Positions 43,005-53,160 of a stretch of 64,000 nucleotides of DNA are shown in pieces. The stretch spans positions 1 through 64,000 of the forward strand of contig NZ_JAKCFB010000022.1 in the NCBI RefSeq assembly GCF_024198235.1, read 5' to 3'. The DNA comes from Myxococcus dinghuensis (GTDB lineage: Bacteria; Myxococcota; Myxococcia; Myxococcales; Myxococcaceae). The position numbers and the translations under genes are program-made. Each line of letters starts with the position of its first letter. Position 1 is the stretch's first letter. Under the pieces are notes generated by a model that had not been told where the DNA came from, did not search any database, and saw nothing but the letters and a program-made list of their open reading frames with translations.

Positions 43005-43082
43005 ATGCTTCGCGTCGTGGGTGCTCATCGATTTAGCCGCCCCCCGGCTCCCTTCGGGTGTCGGGAGGCCGTGCTGCACTGA
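43005..43082 (+). CDS. possible 25-codon leaderless leader peptide
   Basis: The ATG falls at the predicted transcription start (7 bases after the -10), so the peptide MLRVVGAHRFSRPPAPFGCR... would be read from a leaderless mRNA. It has two Phe codons (10 and 17) and overlaps the hairpin CGGCTCCC/GGGAGGCCG at about 43046-43072. Leader peptides of this kind control some aminoacyl-tRNA synthetase genes by attenuation; two Phe in 25 codons is weak support. It may be only part of an untranslated leader. Confidence 0.25.
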   Translation: MLRVVGAHRFSRPPAPFGCREAVLH

Positions 43083-43233
43083 GCGCGCACGAACCTCTCA
43101 CTGGCGAACCGCCGTCCGGCGCGACGCCCACCCGCAAGCCGCCGGGGGGGCATCCGAGGCCGGCGGCGCAGGGCGGCCCTCCCGCCCCGCGTCCCGGAAA
43201 CCCTCCGTTTCCACCGCTTCCGAGAGGTTCTCC

Positions 43234-44370
43234 ATGTCGTCCCCTTCGCCTTCCATCCTCAGCGCCGAGGAGCTTCGGCGCGCCCTGTCCGTTCGTGATT
43301 TGACCGACCCCGCCCTGGGCGAGCACGCGATGCAGCGACTCGTCGAGTCGACCCTGGAGGCCCTGCGCGCCGCGTGGGGCTGTGAGGTCCGGCTGCATCG
43401 CCAGAGTCCCGTCGTCTCCATCTCCGACAACTACGACCGGCTGCACTACCCGCCCGGGGGCGCCGCCCGGGACGCCCGCTACACGCGCTACGTCTGCGAC
43501 ACGGCGCTGCTGCGCACCCAGACGTCGGCGATGATTCCCGGGCTGCTCCGGCGACTGGCCACCGAGCCCCCGGCGGACGTGCTGCTGGCGTGTCCGGGGC
43601 TCGTCTACCGGCGGGACTGCATCGACCGGCTGCACACCGGCGAGCCCCACCAGATGGACCTGTGGCGCCTGCGTCGGGGCCCCCCCCTGACGACGCGGGA
43701 CCTGCGGGACATGATCTCCACCGTGGTGGAGGCGGTGCTCCCAGGCCGGGAGGCACGGCTGACCGACGCGACCCACCCCTACACCACCCACGGACTCCAG
43801 GTGGACGTGCGCGACGGTGACGGGTGGGTGGAGATCGGCGAGTGCGGGCTCGCGCTCCCCGCCCTCATCGAAGAGGGTGGCCTCGACGGAAGCGGCGTCA
43901 CGGGCCTGGCCATGGGCCTGGGGCTGGACCGCATCCTGATGCTCCGCAAGGGACTGGACGACATCCGCCTCCTGCGCTCGCGCGAGCCGCGCATCCTCGC
44001 GCAGCTCCAGGACCTGGGCCCCTACCGGCCGGTGTCCGCCATGCCGGCGGTGCGCCGGGACATGTCGCTCGCCGTGGACGCGCAGCAGACACCCGAGGAG
44101 CTGGGGGACACGGTGCGCTCCGCGCTCGGCGCGAGGGCGGAGCTGGTGGAGAGCGTGGAGGTCCTCTCCGAAACGCCCTACGCCGAGCTCCCCGCTGGCG
44201 CGGTGAAGCGCATGGGCGTGTCGCCGGAGCAGAAGAACGTGCTACTGCGGGTGGTGCTGCGCGCGCTGGAGCGCACGCTCACCCACGAGGAGTGCAACAC
44301 GCTGCGGGACGACATCTACGCGGCGCTGCACCGGGGCCGCGTGTCGGAGTGGGCCGCCCGGCCGCGATGA
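43234..44370 (+). CDS. free-standing PheRS-like protein (catalytic core plus FDX-ACB domain)
   Basis: 378 residues. Class II core of the PheRS alpha type: LLRTQTSAMIPGLLRRL, motif 2 PGLVYRRDCIDRLH and PHQMDLWR, motif 3 GLAMGLGLDRILMLRKG and DIRLLRS. The C-terminal ~90 residues (SAMPAVRRDMSLAVD to TLRDDIYAALHRG) are an FDX-ACB anticodon-binding domain, normally at the end of the beta chain. This monomeric layout is that of mitochondrial PheRS, unlike the bacterial alpha2beta2 enzyme. GAGAGG precedes ATG 43234. It may charge tRNA or a non-tRNA acceptor, or act as a paralogue with a separate role. Confidence 0.88.
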   Translation: MSSPSPSILSAEELRRALSVRDLTDPALGEHAMQRLVESTLEALRAAWGCEVRLHRQSPVVSISDNYDRLHYPPGGAARDARYTRYVCDTALLRTQTSAMIPGLLRRLATEPPADVLLACPGLVYRRDCIDRLHTGEPHQMDLWRLRRGPPLTTRDLRDMISTVVEAVLPGREARLTDATHPYTTHGLQVDVRDGDGWVEIGECGLALPALIEEGGLDGSGVTGLAMGLGLDRILMLRKGLDDIRLLRSREPRILAQLQDLGPYRPVSAMPAVRRDMSLAVDAQQTPEELGDTVRSALGARAELVESVEVLSETPYAELPAGAVKRMGVSPEQKNVLLRVVLRALERTLTHEECNTLRDDIYAALHRGRVSEWAARPR

Positions 44371-44391
44371 GCCCGGGGCGGCCCCGGAGGC

Positions 44392-45921
44392 TCACACCTT
44401 GTAGAGCAGGTCCATGTACTTCTTGAGCAGGTCGCTCACGAGGCCACGGAAGGGGACGGCGGCGGCCATGCCGTAGACGGGCGCCATCGTCCCCTGCTCG
44501 CCGGGGTTCGCCTTCACGTACTCCACCGCCGCGCGCAGGTCCTGGAGGAACCGCTGCGCCACGCCCGGCTGCGCGTGGCGCAGCGTCACGCACAGGTGGA
44601 CGGCGGCGGGCTTGTGCAGGCCGTTGAGGCTCCAGCCCCGCTCGCCCATCCGCTCCATCACCTTGAAGATGTCCAGCGATGGCGAGCCGAACGCGATGAC
44701 GAACAGCGGGTCCCCCAGCACGTGCAGCTCCGGAATCGCGCGGATGCCCTGCTTGAGCGTGTCCGCCGTCTCCAGGATGCGGCGGGTGGCCTCCAGGTAG
44801 CCCTGCTCGCCCATGCTCACCAGCGACGCCCAGGCCACGGCGATGAGCGCGCCGGGCCGGCTGCCGGAGAAGGTGGGCGAGAAGTAGATGCCGCCGGGCC
44901 ACTCGGTGGCGGTGAAGTACTGGTGCGAGCGCAGCTCCGTCCCCCGGTACAGCACGACCGACGAGCCCTTGGCCGCGTAGCCGAACTTGTGTGTGTCCGC
45001 GGACATGGACGTCACGCCCGGCAGCCGGAAGTCGAAGGGCGGCACCTCGTACCCCAGCTTGCGCGCGAACGGCAGCACGAAGCCGCCCAGGCACGCGTCG
45101 GTGTGGAAGCCCAGGCCCTTCTTGCGCGCCAGCTCGGACAGCTCCGCGATGGGGTCGATGACGCCGTGGGGGAAGCCGGGCGCCGAGCCGACGAGGAGGA
45201 TGGTGTTGCGGTTGAGGGCCTTCTTCGTGGCGGCCACGTCCGCGCGGTAGTCCGGCCCCACGGGCACGCGCACCATCTTCACCCCGAAGTAGTGCGCGGC
45301 CTTGTCGAACGCGGGATGCGCGCTGGACGGCGCCACCATCTCCGGGCGGGTGATGCCCCGCTCGTCGCGGGCGTAATCGCGGTACGTCTTCACCGCGAGC
45401 ATGATGCTCTCCGTGCCGCCGGAGGACATGGCGCCGCAGATGTGCTCGGCCTGGGGGCGGCCCGCGTTGGCGGCGTCGGCGCCCAGCATGTTCGCCGTCA
45501 TCGCCACGACCTCCGCCTCGAACTTGGTGGCGCTGGGCCACAGGTCGGCGTGCAGGGGGTTGCTCTGTGAATGCAGCCCGTAGACGCGGTTGAGGAAGTC
45601 GATGTGCTCCGAGTCGCCGTTGTACACGGCGCCGGACACCTTGCCGTCGCGCCAGCGCAGCTCCTCCTGGGACTCCAGCGCCTGCATCTCGCGCAGCACC
45701 TCCTCCCGCGAGCGCCCCGTCACCGGCAGCCGGTCGAACGTCGACATCTTCCCCCGGTAGGGCTTGAGGCTGCCCTCCAGCTCTCCCATCAGGGTGTCCG
45801 TCTCCTTCGACAGGAGGTCGCGCACCACCGGCACGGCCTTGAGGTAGCGCTCCGCCACGGACAACAGGCGCGGTGGGACGTGGTTCAACAGGCGCATCGA
45901 CTTCGGGTCGGGCAGTGCCAT
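44392..45921 (-). CDS. PLP-dependent lyase of the sphingosine-1-phosphate lyase/group II decarboxylase type
   Basis: 509 residues. Fold-type I PLP features: [34 protein letters not shown], and the Schiff-base lysine in [15 protein letters not shown], the exact SPL-like block. The opening [22 protein letters not shown] and [11 protein letters not shown] also match SPL (Dpl1) rather than glutamate decarboxylase. SPL cleaves long-chain base phosphates to an aldehyde and phosphoethanolamine. Myxobacteria contain sphingolipids, so degradation or remodelling of these is plausible. It has no membrane anchor. GGAG precedes the ATG. It follows the FGGY kinase by 16 bases in one operon. Confidence 0.9.
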   Translation of the reverse strand: MALPDPKSMRLLNHVPPRLLSVAERYLKAVPVVRDLLSKETDTLMGELEGSLKPYRGKMSTFDRLPVTGRSREEVLREMQALESQEELRWRDGKVSGAVYNGDSEHIDFLNRVYGLHSQSNPLHADLWPSATKFEAEVVAMTANMLGADAANAGRPQAEHICGAMSSGGTESIMLAVKTYRDYARDERGITRPEMVAPSSAHPAFDKAAHYFGVKMVRVPVGPDYRADVAATKKALNRNTILLVGSAPGFPHGVIDPIAELSELARKKGLGFHTDACLGGFVLPFARKLGYEVPPFDFRLPGVTSMSADTHKFGYAAKGSSVVLYRGTELRSHQYFTATEWPGGIYFSPTFSGSRPGALIAVAWASLVSMGEQGYLEATRRILETADTLKQGIRAIPELHVLGDPLFVIAFGSPSLDIFKVMERMGERGWSLNGLHKPAAVHLCVTLRHAQPGVAQRFLQDLRAAVEYVKANPGEQGTMAPVYGMAAAVPFRGLVSDLLKKYMDLLYKV

Positions 45922-45937
45922 GTGGGGCTCCTCGACG

Positions 45938-47548
45938 TCAGGCGCTCCGCGCGCCGTTGAGGCGCGCGAAGATGGCCTTGTTGCTCTTGTAGAGATTGAC
46001 GAACTCCCGGAACAGCGTGTCGTACATCGCGCGGTTCCTGGGGTCCGGCTCATAGGTCCGGGCGATGGGGACGAGCGACGGAATCTCCTCCACGGACAGC
46101 TCACCGAGCGCCACCGCCGCCTGGAACGCGGCGCCCCGCGCGTTGGCCAGCACCGGCTCGTCCACCTGGTGGATGGCCCGCCCCAGCACGTCCGCGTGGA
46201 TCTGACACCACAGGGGCGAGCGCGCGCCGCCGCCGATGATGCGCATCGAGTCCAGCCTGCGCCCCACGAACTGCTCCACGTACGTGAAGAGCCAGCGCGA
46301 GTTGTAGGCCACGCCCTCCATCACCGCGCGCACCAGGTGGGCCCGGGTCGTCTTCAGCGACTGGTTGAAGAAGCCCCCGCGCAGCGTCTTGTCGTCCACC
46401 GGGCTGCGCTCGCCGTTGAGCCAGGGCATGAAGATGAGCCGGTCGCTGCCCGCGGGCACCTTGCCCGCCTCGCGCTCCATGCGCTGGTAGATCTCCGCCG
46501 AGTCGTCCTCCACGCCATGGGCGCTCGCGCCGTCGCCATAGAGGATGTTGTCCTTGAGGAAGCTCAGGCAGATGCCGGCGGACTCCTGCTCGTTGGCCAG
46601 GAGGTAGCGCCCCGGCAGCGCGGAGGGCACCGAGGCCATCTGGTGGAACAGGTCCGTCTTCTTGTACGGGACGTGGCAACTAAGCCACGAGGACGTGCCC
46701 ACGCACAGGTGCGCCTCGAGGTCCCGCACCGCGCCGGAGCCCACCGCCGCGGCGAGGATGTCCGGCGCCCCCGTCACCACGCGCACGTCCTCGCCCAGCC
46801 CCAGCGCGCGCGCCGCCTCCGCATGGAGCGGCCCCAGCACCGTGGCCGCCGGCACCAGCTCCGGCAGCTTCTCCCGGTGCACGCCGGACAACCGGACGAG
46901 CCGCGCGTCATAGCCGATGCGGCTCAGCTCGCGGTTGTCCGTCACCCAGTGCAGGGTGATGGAGTCGTGCGAGGCCGCGAAGCGACCGGACAGCCGCAGG
47001 TTGAGCCAATCCTTGGGCTCCAGGAACTTGTAGGTCGCCCGGTACACGTCGGGCCGCTCCGCCTGGAGGAAGAGGATGTGGCCCATCGGGTCCTTGCCGG
47101 ACAGGCTCGGCGCGCCGCCGGTGAGGCGGATCCACGTCAGCAACTGGCGGAGGCCATAGCCCTCCACCGGGATGAGCCCGTCCGCCACGCGCTGGACGTG
47201 CTTCGCGCCGCGCGAGTCCATCCAGATGAGCGCGGGACACAGGGGCCGGCCCCGCTCGTCCACCGCCACGGTGCCGGACCACTGGGCGCTGCAGTTGACG
47301 CTGACGATGTCCCGCGCGGACACCTTCCCGGAGCCGAGGAGCCGGCGCGTCCCGCGGACGATGGCCGCCCACCACGCCTCCGGGTCCTGCTCCGCGCCCC
47401 CGTCCGGCATCAGGTCCAGGGGCAGCGGCTCCACCTCGCCTCCGAGGATGCGTCCTCGCAGCGTGACGGCGGCCAGCTTCACCGCCGAGGTGCCGAGGTC
47501 GATGGCCAGGATGGACTTCTCGCCTGCGTGGGACACACGGCCCTCCAT
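45938..47548 (-). CDS. FGGY-family carbohydrate kinase
   Basis: 536 residues. [13 protein letters not shown] (phosphate 1), [41 protein letters not shown] and [15 protein letters not shown] (adenosine). The length and PWLNGERSP context resemble xylulose kinase and related members. It would phosphorylate a sugar or polyol. It is the first gene of a two-gene operon with the sphingosine-phosphate-lyase-like enzyme. No FGGY long-chain-base kinase is known, so the substrates may be linked through a polar headgroup. The ATG lacks a strong ribosome-binding site. Confidence 0.9.
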   Translation of the reverse strand: MEGRVSHAGEKSILAIDLGTSAVKLAAVTLRGRILGGEVEPLPLDLMPDGGAEQDPEAWWAAIVRGTRRLLGSGKVSARDIVSVNCSAQWSGTVAVDERGRPLCPALIWMDSRGAKHVQRVADGLIPVEGYGLRQLLTWIRLTGGAPSLSGKDPMGHILFLQAERPDVYRATYKFLEPKDWLNLRLSGRFAASHDSITLHWVTDNRELSRIGYDARLVRLSGVHREKLPELVPAATVLGPLHAEAARALGLGEDVRVVTGAPDILAAAVGSGAVRDLEAHLCVGTSSWLSCHVPYKKTDLFHQMASVPSALPGRYLLANEQESAGICLSFLKDNILYGDGASAHGVEDDSAEIYQRMEREAGKVPAGSDRLIFMPWLNGERSPVDDKTLRGGFFNQSLKTTRAHLVRAVMEGVAYNSRWLFTYVEQFVGRRLDSMRIIGGGARSPLWCQIHADVLGRAIHQVDEPVLANARGAAFQAAVALGELSVEEIPSLVPIARTYEPDPRNRAMYDTLFREFVNLYKSNKAIFARLNGARSA

Positions 47549-47740
47549 GCCAGGGTGACGGGAAACCGCCGACAGCGCGCCCGGACTCTAGGAAGCGCGC
47601 GCGGGCCCCTGCCATGAACAAGTCGGGGCAAGGGCGCTTTTCTGAACGCCTCGCCGCCTTCCTCCCACACCGCGCCCGCGCCACGCGTGGGGTGAATCGC
47701 GCCGCCGCGGTGCTAGCGTGCGGCCCTTCCCGGGGGTGGC

Positions 47741-49237
47741 ATGCGGCGATTCCTCGTCGGTGCGCGAGCGCTGTGGTCCCGACATCCAGTCGCGCTGGGT
47801 GTCGCGGTGACGTTCGTCTCGAGCCTGCTGCTGCGCTGGCTCTACCTCCAGGCCGCGCCGGACCGGGCCTGGCCCTTCTCCATCTTCTTCTACGGCGACT
47901 CGCGCTTCTTCCACGCCTACGCCCTGGACCAGGCGCGAGGCATCGAGAAGGCCGGCACCCTGCCCTACCACCCGCCCCTGTTCCCCTGGCTGTTGGGGGG
48001 GCTGTACCGCGTCCTCGGCGAGCCGAAGGGCGACGCGTATCCCTACAAGCTGTGTCTGGCCACCCTGAGCGCGGCGACGGTGGCGCTCAGTTGGGCCTGG
48101 TGGCGGCGGCTGTTGGGCACGGCGTGGAGCTTCCTCGCGGCGGCCCTCTTCGCGGCCAGCTTCGGCTGGCTGGTGCTCGCCACCACGTACAGCAACGAGG
48201 TGCTCTACGCGCTGTTCCTCACCGCGACCCTCGCCTGCGTCCTCCACGCGCGGGCCCGGCCCTCCTGGGGGCTCGCCGTGCTCCTGGGAGGACTCATGGG
48301 CCTGGGCTCGCTCACCCGCGCCGAACACCTCTATCTCTGGCCCTTCCTGATGGCCTGGGTCGTCCTCCAGCGGGGCGACACCCCCTGGGCCACGCTCGCC
48401 ACACGCTGGGGGGCCGCGGCGCTCGTCTGTGCCCTGGTGCTCGCCCCCTGGGCCACGCACAACGCGCGGGTGCTGCGCGACATCAACGCCCGCACGCCCA
48501 CGCTGGAGCCCCTGCCGGAGCTGGCCCCCGTCACCGTCTATGGCCCCATCAACTTCGCCATGGCCAACCACGCCGGCGCCACGGGCGGCTTCACCCCGGA
48601 CTCCGTCAACCAGCTCGGCCAGGACGGCTTCCTGGACGTGGCCAATCCCTCGCAGCGCCACCTGCTGCTGCACGGCTACGCGGTGGGCCTCGCCTGGATG
48701 CGCGAACACCCGGCCGACGCCACGCGGCTGTGGCTCTCCAAGCTCGAGCGCTGGGTGGATGGACTCAACCTGGGCCTGGGCGCCTCCAACCTCCCGACCG
48801 GCCTGAGCGGGACGCGCGCGCCGGTGGACCTCTTCGTCCCGGAGGGCGCCTGGCTCAAGTGGCCGCTGCTCGCGCTCCTGGTCGCGGGCGCCGCGCTCTC
48901 CGTCCTGCGCCCGTGGAGGGACTTCAGCCTCCTGACGCTGGTGGTGGTCCACCGCGCCCTCATCACCCTCGCCTTCTTCGGCTACACGCGGGGCCTGCTC
49001 ACCATCTTCCCCGCCCTGCTGCCGCTGCTGCTCCTGCCGCTCGTGGCCCTGACTCGCTCGCGGCCCGCGCTCGCCGTCCGCGTCCCCGCGCTCGCCACGG
49101 CGCTCGTGCTGCTCGTCTGGGTGGAGGCGGGCGCGCTCGCGCTCGGCGCGCCCCGGGGCTTCATGGCCAGCGGCAGCACCGACCGCACCAGCGGCAAGCT
49201 CATCCAGGATGACTGGGTGCGCATCTGGCCGCGCTGA
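47741..49237 (+). CDS. membrane glycosyltransferase, GT39/ArnT-like
   Basis: 498 residues with about ten hydrophobic helices. The first periplasmic loop carries FYGDSRFFHAYALDQARG and PYHPPLFPWLLGGLYR, the Asp-containing active-site region of polyprenyl-phosphate-sugar-dependent transferases, and LTRAEHLYLWPFL fits the later conserved arginine. It should transfer a sugar from a lipid carrier to a cell-envelope acceptor. Divergent from the FGGY kinase (192-base gap). The ATG has GGGGGTGG upstream. Confidence 0.85.
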   Translation: MRRFLVGARALWSRHPVALGVAVTFVSSLLLRWLYLQAAPDRAWPFSIFFYGDSRFFHAYALDQARGIEKAGTLPYHPPLFPWLLGGLYRVLGEPKGDAYPYKLCLATLSAATVALSWAWWRRLLGTAWSFLAAALFAASFGWLVLATTYSNEVLYALFLTATLACVLHARARPSWGLAVLLGGLMGLGSLTRAEHLYLWPFLMAWVVLQRGDTPWATLATRWGAAALVCALVLAPWATHNARVLRDINARTPTLEPLPELAPVTVYGPINFAMANHAGATGGFTPDSVNQLGQDGFLDVANPSQRHLLLHGYAVGLAWMREHPADATRLWLSKLERWVDGLNLGLGASNLPTGLSGTRAPVDLFVPEGAWLKWPLLALLVAGAALSVLRPWRDFSLLTLVVVHRALITLAFFGYTRGLLTIFPALLPLLLLPLVALTRSRPALAVRVPALATALVLLVWVEAGALALGAPRGFMASGSTDRTSGKLIQDDWVRIWPR

Positions 49238-49499
49238 ATCCGGACGCCCCTGTCAATAAATTTCGATGAGCATGGCACACTTCCGCTCTGTGCGCCATTG
49301 TTCAATTCACATGGAGTATGCCCCAGTGTTCGCCAGTCAACACTCCTGGACCTCGTTTTTCCTGGGGATCTGATTTGAAGTGAATGGCTGGGAATAAGGC
49401 ATATTCATTTCTCCGAACGGTCTCAGTAAGGCGTGTGCGGGCTCCGTCCGGAGCCACCTCGGGTTCGTCCCCCTCGGGGTCCCCTTAGAGGAGAACCGC
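49238..49499. other. AT-rich upstream region of the secreted metalloprotease gene
   Basis: 262 bases, clearly AT-richer than the surroundings (AATAAATTTCG, AATAAGGCATATTCATTTC). It contains a perfect inverted repeat AGTGTT-N8-AACACT (49327-49346), operator-like, and GGCTCCGTCCGGAGCC (49439-49454). TTGAAG (49375-49380) might be a -35 but no -10 sits at 16-18 bases. AGAGGAGAA gives a good ribosome-binding site. Composition and palindrome suggest regulated expression. Confidence 0.5.
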
Positions 49500-52400
49500 A
49501 TGCGCCACACCAAGGTGTCAGCAGCATGTCTTGCCCTGCTCGTATCGGCGACGGCGTGGGCCCTGCAGCCGCCAGCCGCGGGCCAGAGCGCCATCGCCAG
49601 CAAGGCCTTCTTCAAGCCGGAGCTGTACCTCCCCATCCAGAACACCCCGTTGGCGACGGCGACTCGGAACATGAGCGCCGTGAGTGCCAACCGTTGGGAT
49701 GACTTCTTCGCTCGCAACGGCAAGGATTTCCGCGTCTACATCGACCCCCGCACGGGCACGCCGTCGTCCGTCGAGGGCTCCATCCCGCTCATCCCGGGCA
49801 ATGGCTTCCGCAACAACGTGTCGCTCGACGGGGTGCGCGAGGCCATTGGCCGCTCCGTGGCGGACGTGGACGCCACCGTCGTGGGCGACCTGGTGCTCAA
49901 GTTCATCGCGGACAACCAGGCCGCGTTCAACGTCGACCTGATGCAGCTGGGCGAGCCCCGCGTCACGCGCATCAACGAGAACCTGTGGCAGTTCCACGTG
50001 GGCCAGGTGGTCAACGGCGTGCCGGTGAGACACGCGCGCATCGCGGCCACCATCAGCCACGGCAACCTCATCCTCATCGGCACCGAGTCCTGGGCCAACG
50101 TCGACGTCAGCACCCGCCCGGGCTTGACCCCGGACGAGGCGCTGATGGTCGGCAACGGCTTCGTCGGGCTGCTCACCAGCCCCCAGGGCCTGTGGCAGCA
50201 GCCGACGCTGCGCATCGCCCCCATCGCGCCCCAGGGTGAGTCCTTCGCCGGCGCCATCGGCACCGGCTACGCGCACCACCTCGTCTACGAGTACGGCTTC
50301 CAGGATCCGGACGGCCAGCAGCGCTGGAAGGTGACGGTGGAGGCGCAGACGGGCGAGGTGCTCGCCATCGAGGACGACAACCACTACTTCGAGGCGCAGA
50401 TCACCGGCGGCATCTACCCCAGCACCAACATCGACGCGTGCGCGGCCAACACCACGTGCGGCACCATCCAGCCCAACTCGCCCATGCCCTGGGCCAACAC
50501 CGCCCAGGCCTCGCCCGACAACTTCACGGACGGCGCGGGCGTCTTCAACTACAGCACCGGCGCCACCACCACCACGCTGGCCGGCAAGTACGTCCGCATC
50601 GCCGACAGCTGCGGCACCGTCAACGTCTCCAACCCCCTGGGCGGCAGCCTGGACATGGGCAGCGGCGCGCTCCACGACTGCAACGTCCCGGCCTCCACGA
50701 GCACCCGGACCACCTCCGCCGGCAACACGTCCGCGTCGCGCTCCAGCTTCTACGAGCTGAACAAGCTGGCCGAGCAGGCCCGCGGCTACCTGCCGTCCAA
50801 CACCTGGCTGACGCAGCAGCTGCCGGCGAACGTCAACATCGGCAGCACCTGCAACGCCTTCTGGAACGGCTCCTCCGTCAACTTCTACCGCAGCGGCGGC
50901 GGCTGCCGGAACACGGGTGAGATCGGCGCCGTGTTCGACCACGAGTGGGGCCACGGCCTCGACAACTTCGACGCCAACGGCGTGCTCTCCAACTCCAGCG
51001 AGGGCTACGCGGACATCGCGGCCATCTACCGCCTGCAGACCTCCTGCGTGGGGTACGGCTTCTTCCACACCCTCGACAACGGCTGCGGCCCGACGCCGGA
51101 CGGCCTGAGCATGAACCAGAACGAGACGCAGACGGGCAGCCCCAAGTGGTGCAACCTGCGCTGCTCCGGCGTGCGCGACGCGGACTGGGCGGCCAGCGAC
51201 GACGGCGCGGGCAACATCAACCCGCCCGCCACGCCGCAGAACTTCGTGTGCGGCCGCTGCAGCAGCGGCTCCGGCCCGTGCAGCCGCCAGGTGCACTGCG
51301 CCGCGTCCCCCGCGCGTCAGGCCGCCTGGGACCTGGTCAAGCGCGACCTGCCCACCCGCCACGGCTACGACGACAACACCTCCTTCATCGTCGGCAACAA
51401 GCTGTTCTACCAGGGCAGCGGCAACGTCGGCGCCTGGCACGCCTGCAACTGCACCGGCGGCACGTCCGACGGCTGCGGCACCACCAACGGCTACATGCAG
51501 TGGCTGGCGGCGGACGACGACAACGGCAACCTCGCGGACGGCACGCCGCACATGCAGGCCATCTTCGACGCGTTCAACCGCCACAACATCGCCTGTTCCA
51601 CCCCGGCGCCGACGACCGCGGGCTGTGCCGCCGGTCCGAATACCGCCCCCACCCACACCGCCACCCCGGGCGACAGCCAGGTCACCCTGAACTGGTCCAC
51701 CGTCACTGGCGCCAGCCAGTACTGGGTGATGCGCACGGAGGGCTTCGCCGGCTGCGACTTCGGCAAGGCGAAGATCGCCACCGTCACGGGCACGACCTAC
51801 ACGGACCAGGAGGTCGCCAACGGCCGTGGGTACTGCTACTCCATCGTCGCGGCGTCCTCGAACGCCTGCTACAGCCCGGCGAGCACCTGCTCGTGCGCCA
51901 CGCCCGCGTGCTCACCGCCCGGCAGCACCACGCTGACCACGCCGGCCAACGGCGCCACGGGCGCGGAGCTGGCCACGGTGCTCGACTGGGGTGACGTGTC
52001 CGGCGCCTCCACGTACGAGGTGCAGGTCGCCACCAGCTCCACCTTCGGCACGGGCACCATCGTCGCCTCGGCCACGTCCCTGGTGGGCAGCACCTGGACG
52101 GTGTCGCCGTCGCTGAACGTGAACACCACCTACTTCTGGCGCGCCCGCGCGAACAACTCGTGCGGCGGCGTGGGAGCCTGGTCCTCGACCTTCTCCTTCA
52201 CCACGCGCGGCTGCACGACGCTGGCGGCGCCCACGCTGTCGATTCCGGCGGACGGCGCCACGGGCGTGGGCCTCAACGCCTCGCTCGACTGGTCCGACGT
52301 CGCCAGCGCGTCGACCTACCAGGTCGACGTGGCCACGGACGCGGCGTTCACCAACATCGTCCGCACCGCCACCGGGCTGACGGCCAGCAACTGGACGGTG

Positions 52401-53102
52401 ACGCCCGCCCTGGGCAACACCACCACGTACTTCTGGCGCGCCCGGGCCGCGGACGTGTGCGGCGTCAGCGCCAACAGCGCCGCGCGCAGCTTCACCACCA
52501 CCAACATCTGCACGCCGACGCTGGCCACGTTCGACACCGTGCGCAAGGTGCCCACGTGCGGCAACGTCTGCGGCTGCGACACCGGCACCACGCTGGTCAA
52601 CGGCCGCGGCACGATGACCGGTGGCGTGGAGCAGAACCAGCCCAACACCATCAACTCGTCGTGCGCGGACGGCACCACCGGCACGTTCCACTCCGACGAG
52701 AGCATCGACCGGGTGGTCATCAAGACGGTGGACAACGGCCCGTTCGCGGTGGGCAAGCAGGTCACGGTCGAGGTCACGGTCTGGTGCTGGGGCACGACCG
52801 ACAACTTCGACCTCTACTACACGACCAACGCCTCCACCCCGTCGTGGACGGCGCTGACCACCAACAACACGTGCACGGGCGGTGGCGCGGCGCGGACGTT
52901 CACGCACACGTTCACGCTGGGCGCCACGGCCGGCGCGCACGCCATCCGTCCGCAGTTCCGCTACGGCGGCACGGCCAGCTCCTGCACGTCCGGCAGCTAC
53001 AACGACCGCGACGACATGGTCTTCACGGTCGGCGCCTCCGTGGCCGCCGTGGAGTCCAAGGCGGCCACCTCGCAGGGTCGCTCGGCGCCCGCCGGGCGCT
53101 AG
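49500..53102 (+). CDS. large secreted M36/fungalysin-like metalloprotease with Fn3-like repeats
   Basis: 1,200 residues. Signal peptide to about 21 (LALLVSATAWA). A propeptide of the FTP type at about 60-300 (VTRINENLWQFHVGQVVNGVPVR, EVLAIEDDN). The catalytic zinc site is HEWGH (481-485) with the third ligand Glu 501 in SSEGYADIAAIY. Many cysteines in 540-690. C-terminal beta-sandwich repeats follow (from about 715: PGDSQVTLNWSTVTGASQY; TYEVQVATSS and WRARA blocks, repeated twice) and a final ~190-residue beta domain. An extracellular predation/nutrition protease is likely. AGAGGAGAA before the ATG. Confidence 0.92.
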   Translation: MRHTKVSAACLALLVSATAWALQPPAAGQSAIASKAFFKPELYLPIQNTPLATATRNMSAVSANRWDDFFARNGKDFRVYIDPRTGTPSSVEGSIPLIPGNGFRNNVSLDGVREAIGRSVADVDATVVGDLVLKFIADNQAAFNVDLMQLGEPRVTRINENLWQFHVGQVVNGVPVRHARIAATISHGNLILIGTESWANVDVSTRPGLTPDEALMVGNGFVGLLTSPQGLWQQPTLRIAPIAPQGESFAGAIGTGYAHHLVYEYGFQDPDGQQRWKVTVEAQTGEVLAIEDDNHYFEAQITGGIYPSTNIDACAANTTCGTIQPNSPMPWANTAQASPDNFTDGAGVFNYSTGATTTTLAGKYVRIADSCGTVNVSNPLGGSLDMGSGALHDCNVPASTSTRTTSAGNTSASRSSFYELNKLAEQARGYLPSNTWLTQQLPANVNIGSTCNAFWNGSSVNFYRSGGGCRNTGEIGAVFDHEWGHGLDNFDANGVLSNSSEGYADIAAIYRLQTSCVGYGFFHTLDNGCGPTPDGLSMNQNETQTGSPKWCNLRCSGVRDADWAASDDGAGNINPPATPQNFVCGRCSSGSGPCSRQVHCAASPARQAAWDLVKRDLPTRHGYDDNTSFIVGNKLFYQGSGNVGAWHACNCTGGTSDGCGTTNGYMQWLAADDDNGNLADGTPHMQAIFDAFNRHNIACSTPAPTTAGCAAGPNTAPTHTATPGDSQVTLNWSTVTGASQYWVMRTEGFAGCDFGKAKIATVTGTTYTDQEVANGRGYCYSIVAASSNACYSPASTCSCATPACSPPGSTTLTTPANGATGAELATVLDWGDVSGASTYEVQVATSSTFGTGTIVASATSLVGSTWTVSPSLNVNTTYFWRARANNSCGGVGAWSSTFSFTTRGCTTLAAPTLSIPADGATGVGLNASLDWSDVASASTYQVDVATDAAFTNIVRTATGLTASNWTVTPALGNTTTYFWRARAADVCGVSANSAARSFTTTNICTPTLATFDTVRKVPTCGNVCGCDTGTTLVNGRGTMTGGVEQNQPNTINSSCADGTTGTFHSDESIDRVVIKTVDNGPFAVGKQVTVEVTVWCWGTTDNFDLYYTTNASTPSWTALTTNNTCTGGGAARTFTHTFTLGATAGAHAIRPQFRYGGTASSCTSGSYNDRDDMVFTVGASVAAVESKAATSQGRSAPAGR

Positions 53103-53160
53103 GTGACACCCGGCGTCCCCTCGGCCTCGCCACGGGGCCGGGGGGCCCACGCCGTCTCAC

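Noticed and set aside
43005-43233. tRNA or T-box element upstream of the PheRS-like gene
   Set aside because: No cloverleaf, no T-box consensus and no specifier-loop architecture; only simple hairpins are visible.
49273-49288. Sigma-54-like TGGCAC...GCTC upstream of the metalloprotease
   Set aside because: The GG-to-GC distance is one base short of the required spacing, and the -12 element lacks TTGC.
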